Assembly: GCA_933228675.1 (NCBI GenBank)
Contig: OW121743.1
Coordinates: 114,501,781-114,565,780, forward strand
Direction: 5' to 3'
Source of the DNA: Stomorhina lunata
Taxonomy: Eukaryota; Arthropoda; Insecta; Diptera; Rhiniidae
DNA length: 64,000 bases
Below are positions 56,481-64,000 of this stretch, piece after piece. Position 1 is the stretch's first letter; each line of letters begins with the position of its first letter. Under the pieces are notes generated by a model. That model was not told the DNA's origin and ran no database searches. It was given only the letters and a program-made list of their open reading frames with translations. The position numbers and the translations under genes are program-made.

Positions 56481-57594
56481 AATAATATCTCGGCCATTAT
56501 TATTAAGAATCACTTTTTATTTAAGCAACTTTAACATTTTTGAATACACTTTTCGAAAATTTTAGTTTTTTTTCGAAAATCGGGCCTTGTGACACCAGTT
56601 ATTGCTGGGTCCTGCTACATTTTTGCACAGACTTTAAGAACATTATACTTAATACAATTTAATTAAGAAAAGTTTTGAAATTCATAATAAACTTTTTTTG
56701 CAGTCATAAAAAATTCAAGTTTTATCCAAAAATTGCTAATTTTCGACCACATCATGTCCAAAATTTTTCATCATCCCTAAAGCCCGATCTTTTAGAAAAT
56801 GTTAAAAAAGTAGATGTTTTGAAAATATATTTAAAAAACAGAAAAAAATTAGTTATTAAACAAAAAAAATTCGGTCAGAAAAATTGAATTTTGAAGAATT
56901 TTTCTGTTTTTCCTAAAGTATTTTTTAAAAAATGTTCCGTCTTACCAAAAAAGCCCAGAAGTCGTGCAAAAAAAAACGCAAAAAAATATTTAGAGTAAAT
57001 ATCTCTTAAACTTTTTTCCTAAATTTTTGAAAATGTAAAAATCTTTCGGATCGGACCAAATTGGCGAGATGAGGTGAGCAAAGCCCGCTGTGCTACTGAT
57101 AGATAAGCCCTTAAACATTGCTCTAAAAGACTAACTACTCTTCTGATGATACTCCAAATTTCGTCAAATATATTGGAATGTATCGCCATCTCATTGAGGG
57201 ATGCCCGGCATTTACGAGTAAGAACAGGTGTCGTAAAGACATTAGATAAAACTTAATGGCAGGTATCTTAACCATTTAGTCGAGCAAATATAAAATTTTA
57301 AATATTTCTTTAAATAGGCCATCAATTGAGAAACGGAACTTTATTTGTGATCACACCTAATTCTGAGTAAAAATTAAAATTTAGTAAAAAATCTTAAATA
57401 TGAAATCGTTTCTAATGTCGCCTTATTCGGAGCAAATATGATTTTTTTTATAATAAATCTTAAAAAATATAAAATAGTCATATTTTCTTAAATAGGTCTG
57501 AGACTAACATTGTTATCTCACCTATAGAAAACAATATAGAATTTTGGGGAAAAATCTTAAAAATATAAAAAAGTCATTATTTTCTTAAATACGC
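56481..57594. other. Spacer, no gene seen
   Basis: No gene recognised. The phrase TTCTTAAATA recurs loosely at 57480-57600 and 58190, perhaps an old local duplication. Confidence 0.3.
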
Positions 57595-58070
57595 AAGTAA
57601 GACAAGTTATAGTCGGTCAAGTCTGACTATATGATATCCTTCACGACTTAGGTCGAATATGGACCAACAATTTCATAAGTTTTTCTTAACCCTAAGAGAA
57701 GTACATTTCCTTTTTTCGAAATTTCTTGATTTAAATAAATGTATGTCATTTCCGGCTGAGGGCCTGATTGTAGATCGATTGTTACCAAATTACAGTCATC
57801 GGTATGGGAGGTACATGCAATAGTAATTTTATAACAAATAAAGGGATCCTCCTTGGACCAAAATATGAGTGTTCCAAGTTTCATCAAATTACATATCTTT
57901 AAAATTACGACCTGTACTTTGATAACAAGCTAACTTGGATATCTAGCCAGCCGGCAGGACGGACATCGTTGAGTCGATCGGTATACTAAAAGGTGGGTCT
58001 CAGACCAATATTTCCATGCGTTACAAACATCAGAACAAATACAATATACCCTTTCCATCTATGCTTTATT
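57595..58070 (-). repeat. Interspersed repeat family R1, diverged minus-strand copy
   Basis: CAAGTAAGACAAGTTATAGT, CGGTCAAGTCTGACTATATG, then ACCTGTACTTTGATAAC, GACGGACATCG and ACCCTTTCCATCTATG. Internal parts are deleted or changed. Confidence 0.75.
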
Positions 58071-58605
58071 TTTCAAAAATTTTAATTTTGGTGAAAAATC
58101 TAAAAATATATACATAATCTCGTAGTTATTTCCTAATTCTGAGTAAAAATTAAAATTTTGTTAAAAAAAACACCACTTCATTTGTGATCAAAAAAGTTCA
58201 AACAAAAAATTCGCTATTTCCTTAAGTAGCCTCAGATTTTAATTATTAAATGTTTTTTATTGAAATTTTCGATATAAAATTTCTGTGTATACAAAATTTT
58301 TATTTCAAAATAATTTCCGTTAAAAACGTTATATCAAGTTCTCTTCAATTTTTTAAATCTTAACGGCTTTTTTCTTAGTACAGCTAAAAAGATCAATTAC
58401 TCTTAGTAATTTCCCATAAAAATAATCGATAACAGATACCGTAATATTTTGCATAACAACCCTGCATTTACAAATTTGTATCTGCTCTAAGTGTGAGTGT
58501 GTGTCACTGTGCAAAATCAAAACAAGTCTTAAGTGAAAGGAAATTACTTTTGTTTTTCTCAGATTCAACAAGTGATTAGAAAGAAATATCTATTAATCAT
58601 CAAAC
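58071..58605. other. Upstream region of Sptr
   Basis: Probable promoter and 5' UTR of Sptr. GTGAGTGTGTGTCACTG near 58490-58508. No clear TATA box identified. Confidence 0.4.
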
Positions 58606-59400
58606 ATGGTGCTGGACTTGAGTCAAAAAACATATTTTCTTATCACTGGAGCCTCCCGTGGCATTGGCAAGACAATGGCCATAGAGGTCTCCAAACTGTT
58701 GAAGGCTGGTTCCGTCATTGTGCTAATCGCCCGCAATGAGGATGGTTTGAAAAAAACTAAAGCTTCCATCGAATCTAATCGCACAAATCTCAAGGTTTTG
58801 ACATATTCCGTTGATTTGTCTGTGGCCAAGGCTGAGCAGTTCCAAAAGTTATTGACCGATTCTTTGCTGCAGTCGAAGGAAAAGATTAACAATTTTGAAA
58901 GAGCTTTTATTATACACAATGCCGGTACTGTGGGAGATGTTTCTAAGAAGGCCATAGATGTCTCGGATACCAATGCTTGGACTTTATACTATCACACTAA
59001 TGTCTTCTCAACTATTTCGCTTAATGTGGAATTCTTTAAAATGTTTGCTTTTATTCCCAAAATTGTGGTTAATATTAGTTCTAAGTGTGGCATTGAACCC
59101 TTCGCCTCTATGAGTTTTTATTGCTCAGGAAAAGCGGCACGAGATATGTATTTTGGTGTTCTTGCTGCTGAGGAAAAGGATAATGATACTGTAGTATTAA
59201 ATTATGCTCCCGGTGCTATTGATACTGATATGACAGTGTATGTCCAAGATGCTACAATAAGCAAGGAGCTACATGATGTTTTTAAAAGTCAACGTGATAC
59301 AAAAACTATGTTGACCACTGAGAAGACCACAGCCAGATTTTTAAATATCTTAAAGGAACAAAAGTTCAAATCCGGTGCTCATGTTGATTATTGGGATTAA
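58606..59400 (+). CDS. Sptr: Sepiapterin reductase (SDR family)
   Basis: Single exon, 264 aa, ATG 58606 in good context (AACATGG). NADPH-dependent reduction of 6-pyruvoyl-tetrahydropterin/sepiapterin, the last step of tetrahydrobiopterin synthesis, in the cytosol. Visible motifs: TGASRGIGK (Gly-rich cofactor loop, about 14-22), ARN (cofactor-binding Arg), NAG within IIHNAGTVGD, catalytic Ser in VVNISSKCG, Tyr-x-x-x-Lys in FYCSGKAARDMYF, then NYAPGAIDTDM, and C-terminal GAHVDYWD matching the substrate-anchoring Asp region of the family. Length equals the family norm (about 260). Poly(A) signals AATAAA near 59568 and 59704. Paralogous to the SDR at 50.9 kb on the opposite strand. Confidence 0.93.
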   Translation: MVLDLSQKTYFLITGASRGIGKTMAIEVSKLLKAGSVIVLIARNEDGLKKTKASIESNRTNLKVLTYSVDLSVAKAEQFQKLLTDSLLQSKEKINNFERAFIIHNAGTVGDVSKKAIDVSDTNAWTLYYHTNVFSTISLNVEFFKMFAFIPKIVVNISSKCGIEPFASMSFYCSGKAARDMYFGVLAAEEKDNDTVVLNYAPGAIDTDMTVYVQDATISKELHDVFKSQRDTKTMLTTEKTTARFLNILKEQKFKSGAHVDYWD

Positions 59401-60405
59401 AAAGTTCTGCATTATTAATTTCGAAAACTAGCTCAAAGACAAAATCACAAATCTTGTACTATTCCCTACAGTTTCCTTACGTAAGCTTTTTTTGTATATA
59501 ATTATGGTGCTTTAGCTGTTATCAAAACGTGCTGCTCAAATATTTTGTGTATATTTACTAATAATTTAAATAAATCTCGGTGCTGGCTACAATTTAAGAA
59601 GTTTTATCATAATCCCTGAGAAGGGTCAGAAAGGATTTTTCTGCTGATGAATATTTAAGGTAATAACATTTTATTTATATTTGTTCAATTAATTTGTGTT
59701 CTCAATAAAAACGTAAATATGAAATGTTCTAACCTTAAAATGGACACCAAAATTTAAAACGGCTTTTTATAGAATCCTAAAAAGTTTTTATTGAAACTGA
59801 AAGCATTATTAAGCAGCTTTGAGGTAAAATATAAATATACACGACTTTTGATTTATTGAGTACACAATAAATAAGATTTTGGCTACCTCTTTATGTAAAA
59901 TTTTTCTACAATAGTAACTTTTTAAGTATACAATTTTTTCGAAGAAAAAATTTTGATTAACATATTTTTTAACTAAAAAATTTTCGATGAAAATTGTCAT
60001 CGAAAATTTTAATCTTTTTGAAATGTGTATCTAAATTTTCTTGAAAAGAAACTTCTTCAATACAAAAATCTCATGTATAAAAAATATAATATAAAAAAAA
60101 TATTTTGATTAGATCATATGCTCCATACAAATATTTATTGAGAACAGAAATTGATATCATTAGTAGATTTTGATTTTTAAATAAAAAACTTATTAAAATC
60201 AAAAATTGATGACAGTTCACTTCTCGTCTTATGTGTTCATATTGTAGTTATGTCCATGTATTTTCTGGTTAATATTTTTTTTTGAAACGCAAAATTTTAT
60301 TCATCTTTGATCACTGGTTTTTGATTTTTTTCAATTTGAACTAAAAAAGATTGGTGAATAATTTTCCTTTGTAATACATAATTGTATAATGTAAAAATAA
60401 TGAAA
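59401..60405. other. Convergent 3' region between Sptr and Es2
   Basis: 3' UTR sequence of both genes plus scattered AAAATTTTCGAT-like phrases of the minisatellite family (59900-60020). No gene seen. Confidence 0.5.
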
Positions 60406-61997
60406 CTAAAAGAAATCCGCTGCCCGAGGACGTTTTGTAGGAATCTGCAATAGATCGTCTGTTAAGGTACCTGATTTAAAGTTATTCATAGCAGAAGGAG
60501 TTTTTGGTTTGACGGCCGGTGATGTAGCTGATATAATTTTCTTAGTAGCCGAGACAGGTCTATTAATGGGCACAGCTTTCGTTTTACCTTTTAATAATGC
60601 TGGCGTTCTTATGGGTGAAGGAGTCATAAGTGAGGGCGTAGTTCGTAAACCTAATTTTGAAGTAGCCAAATGTCTAGCAGCCGGTGACATAGAGGCTAAC
60701 CTCTCCATATTTGTACGTATAAAAGGTGATGAAATATTACGGCGGGCGGTATCCATAGCCTTTTGTTTTTGGGCACGCATTTTTTCTCCAACTTTTTCGG
60801 CTAAGGACAAAGCAATCGTTTCGCGCCGAGAAGATTCGTTGATTTTAAATGAAGGACCTGTATTTGAGCGTACTGGTGTATCGGAGCCATCTAGGCGGAA
60901 AGGTGTGCCCTCTATTTCACCCCAAGTCATAAGAGGTGAAAATGCTTCCCCCGGCCGTGGTGAGGGTGTCTTTACTAAATCGAAACGTTTTAATTGTGAA
61001 GCCAAATTCGTTTGACCTAGACTAGTGCCATCGGCATCCACTCTTTCGCTCAGAGTGACCAAGGCTTCAGCACTTTGTTCTCCGGTTTTTTGCCTTTGCG
61101 TCCCCTCAAAGGGATTCACGTGCAAACGTGTGGCATTATGTTGTATTACTTGCTTACGATTTGCCATATCAATTTTTTCAGCCTCCGTCAATTCTACACC
61201 TTCTGGTGTATACATAATGGAGTTTTTATTTTGATACGTCCAGGTTTCAATTTTACGCATTGGATCAGGTTCTTCAAACTGTTTTTCTATAGAAGGTAAT
61301 GTAAGTGCTCTTTGTAACTTCTCCGCCGATAAGGCTTCCTCATTGTAGAGAACTGAAAATTTTTGTCTTAACTTCTCGTCGGCAGTATCTACGATTTTCT
61401 GAAAACTATCATTATCTTCGCTGGTATAGGATTGAAGGAAGGAGTCTAGAGAATGCTTGTCGCTAACAGATTTTGTACTTTTGTTAGAAGCCGTTGAAGA
61501 GGCCACCGATTGGGCTCCCGAGGAACGGCAGGTGTCGGAAGGTTCATTGTTTCTGGGTGTTCTTTCGCCAAAGCTGGAAGGTGTTTCAAAGGTGTCGGGC
61601 GTCATGCCTATTGAAAAAATATAAAATCAAAATTAGTATTACATATAACTTTGTTTAAATCATAGAAAAACTTACTTCTATTCCTTTCTGTTGGCTTCCT
61701 GCCACTATATTTAGCTCTTATGGATTCCATGCGTGCATAATCCTTCTGATCCATTGCATCAAGGTACTCATTTTGTGCCTTTAATTTTTCTAAATCCGGA
61801 AAGAAGTCACGTTGTATTATTTTTGAGATTTCTTCAATGTATTTCTCTTCTGTTAGGATTTTAGGTTTGGGCTTCTTTTTCATCACTCCCAGAGTATTGG
61901 GTTTCTTGAACGTCTCCATAGCATGATTACGAGTTTTGAAATTCATTAATGCACCAGACCCTGGAGTGGAGGGTGGTGTTTCGCTACTTTCGGACAT
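60406..61997 (-). CDS. Es2: ESS2/DGCR14 homologue, nuclear splicing-associated protein
   Basis: Two exons: 61997-61676 and 61607-60406, joined GT-AG with an Arg-Ser junction (TERNR + S-MTPDTFETP), giving 507 aa, close to the fly protein. The N-terminus carries the family signature: PKILTEEKYIEEISKIIQRD, FFPDLEKLKAQNEYLDAM, YARMESIRAKYSGRKPT. Later: SLDSFLQSYTSEDNDSFQKI, the middle block ETWTYQNKNSIMYTPEGVEL, and MTWGEIEGTPFRLDGSDTP, all typical of Es2. The C-terminus is basic and Pro/Ser-rich (KPKTPSAMNNF, TKRPRAADFF), fitting nuclear location. The family associates with the spliceosomal C complex. Confidence 0.94.
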
Positions 61998-62520
61998 TGT
62001 TTATTATTTAATACTTATTGCTTTTTTAGTAATTGTTAAGTTTCTCCTGAAGAATTATTTTTTAACAAAATTTCTATACGTTTGATGAAAAACAAAACAA
62101 TTTCTCGAACATATGGTTTTGACATCTCGTATTTTGATTGAAAAAGTGATGCCAAGTTAAGGGAAATTGATGGCAATGCCTTAGAGATGAGATTCTTGTA
62201 ATTTTCGGACGGAATATACCAACAAAAATTTTCAATATATTTTATACAAATCTTCGATAAAACTATTTCACAAAAAATATATTCGATGTCATTTTTTTAA
62301 TTGAAAACTTAAGATGTTATTTTTTATAGACACATTTTTAGATGTTAAATTTTTTTAGAAAAATTTTTAAATTAAAATAATGTATAAACAAAATTTTGAT
62401 ACAAATTTTAAAGAAAAATTTAGATGTAAATTATGTTATAGACTTATTTTTGATACCGATTGCTAGCGATTGAAAGAAAGATATACAGTATAATGGCAAA
62501 ATTTAATGTAATTAAATATT
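61998..62520. other. Es2 upstream region
   Basis: Probable promoter of Es2; no TATA box. No other gene seen. Confidence 0.4.
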
Positions 62521-64000
62521 AAATTAAATTAATTAATTGTCTATAGAAAATTTTCAATATTAAATTTTTCTATAGAAAATGTAATTAAATATTTAATTAA
62601 TTTAATTTAAATGTAATTAAATATTAAATTTTCTATGGATTTTTTATATACATTTTTTTTCAACATTAAAAATTAAATTTTTTCTATGTAAATTTTTTAT
62701 AGAAAAATTATTAACATAACATTTTTTATAGAACAATTTTTAACGTAAAATTTGTTATAGTAAAACATTAAAATAAGTTTTGAAAGGAAATTTTTATCTG
62801 GAAACCAACTCTCAATTTACGATGTTAAAATTTTCTTTAGAAAATTTTTGTATTAACTTTTTTTATAAAAAATTTTGTATAATTAATTTTTGTATTTAAA
62901 ATTTTCAATACTTAATTTTTCTATAGAAAATTTTTGATATTAAATTTTTCTATAAAAAATTTTCGATAATGAATTTTTCTATAGAAAATTTTCGATAATG
63001 AATTTTTCTATAGAAAATTTTCGATATTAAATTTTTCTATAGAAAATTTTCGATATTAAATTTTTCTATAGAAAATTTCGATATTAAATTTTTCTATAGA
63101 AAATTTCGATATTAATCTTTTCTATAAAAAATTTTCAATATTAAATTTATAAAAAATGTTTGATATTAAATTTTCTATCAAAATGTTTTCATATTAAATT
63201 TTTCTATAGAAAATTTTCAATATTGATTTTTTCTAGAGAAAGTTTTCAATGTTAAATTTTTCTAGAGAAAATTTTCAATATTAAATTTTCCTAACAAAAA
63301 AAAATTTAATATTTAATTTTTCTATAAAAATTTTTCAATATTTGAATTTTTCTATAGAAAATTTTTTATATTGAATTTTACTATGGAAAATTTTCGATAT
63401 TTATTTTTTCTATAAAAAAATTTTCGATATTAAATATCGAACTCACACCTTCAACAAAAATTTTCGATATTAATTTTTTTCAATAGAAAATTTTCGATTT
63501 CAAATTTTTCTATAGAAAATTTTTTTTATAAAACTAAGAAAATTTTGGAGATTAAATTTTTTTATAGAATATTTTCGAAATTGAGTTTTTCTATAGAAAA
63601 TGTTTGATATTTAATTTTTCTAAAGAAAATTTTCGATGTAGAATATTTTAAATAAAAAAATTTTGATATTGAGATTTTTTACAGAAAAATTTCATTGAAA
63701 ATTGTTTAATATAAAGTTTTCATAGAAAATTTTCTGTATTCAAATTTTTCTATAGAAAATGTATTTGTTTTTATTAAATTTTATATAAATCTATATAAAA
63801 ATTTCTTACACAAAACTTCTGATATTTTAATTTTTGAAGAATGTTTATAAACTAAAATTTTTCAGGGAAAATTTTCTGCAGAAAAAACCTAATATCGGAC
63901 TCTTTTATAGAAAACTTTTTGATATAAAATCGTTTTTATAATTATATACTTATATATAAAAATACTCTATATTAAAATTTATGTCAAAAATGTTTGATTT
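62521..64000 (+). repeat. 29-bp minisatellite array, diverged edges
   Basis: Core CTATAGAAAATTTTCGATAT with spacer TAAATTTTT. The cleanest units are at 62910-63115; the rest is diverged and continues in decayed form to the end of the window. Confidence 0.92.

Noticed and set aside
60509..61015. 168-codon plus-strand frame opposite Es2
   Set aside because: Antisense shadow of a well-supported Es2 exon.

Overview
This is an AT-rich window of nuclear DNA from a higher fly (Diptera, Brachycera). It has short exons with GT-AG introns, very large AT-rich spacers and many transposon remnants. Its single-copy genes match, as I remember it, the gene set of the Drosophila X-chromosome chorion (eggshell) locus at 7E-7F: Es2 (ESS2/DGCR14 homologue), sepiapterin reductase (Sptr), a second sepiapterin-reductase-like SDR (CG12116-like), then five secreted eggshell-type genes all on the minus strand, ending with Cp36 and Cp38. 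In Drosophila this locus is one of the follicle-cell amplicons. The spacers look much larger here, which together with the repeat load suggests a calyptrate or similar fly, but the species cannot be fixed from the sequence.

Layout. 237-404: last exon of an unidentified plus-strand gene. 6.1-7.1 kb: Cp38. 11.1-12.0 kb: Cp36. 15.2-16.3 kb, 25.5-27.5 kb and 32.2-35.7 kb: three further secreted proteins in the positions of the Cp7F genes, all spliced, each with a signal-peptide first exon. 50.9-51.7 kb: the SDR paralogue, which has lost its catalytic Tyr and Lys. 58.6-59.4 kb: Sptr. 60.4-62.0 kb: Es2. Cp36 and Cp38 each carry the chorion promoter hexamer TCACGT 65-75 bp upstream of a TATA box.

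Between the genes lie: (i) eight or more tandem arrays of 29-31 bp AT units that share an A-tract core and cover roughly 13 kb; (ii) a 5.5 kb Transib (RAG1-like) DNA transposon with about 1.36 kb terminal inverted repeats, CACAGTG ends and a perfect CGGCG target duplication; (iii) a 4.1 kb copia element with identical LTRs but an apparent in-frame loss inside reverse transcriptase, nested inside a TA-flanked inverted-repeat element whose pre-insertion site is still readable in a duplicated flank; (iv) a hAT-type foldback, several MITEs, two mariner relics and tRNA-derived SINE-like pieces; (v) at least eight copies of one interspersed repeat recognised by TACCCTTCACCACC.

The gene group makes biological sense as an eggshell locus beside two pteridine-type SDR genes and a splicing/nuclear gene. 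I see no bacterial-style operons or CRISPR arrays. The most unusual items are the arrays of related curved-DNA-type repeats threaded through a chorion locus, the long-TIR Transib element, the SDR pseudoenzyme with an 83-codon in-frame open extension after its TGA, and the TIR elements that carry tRNA-like modules.
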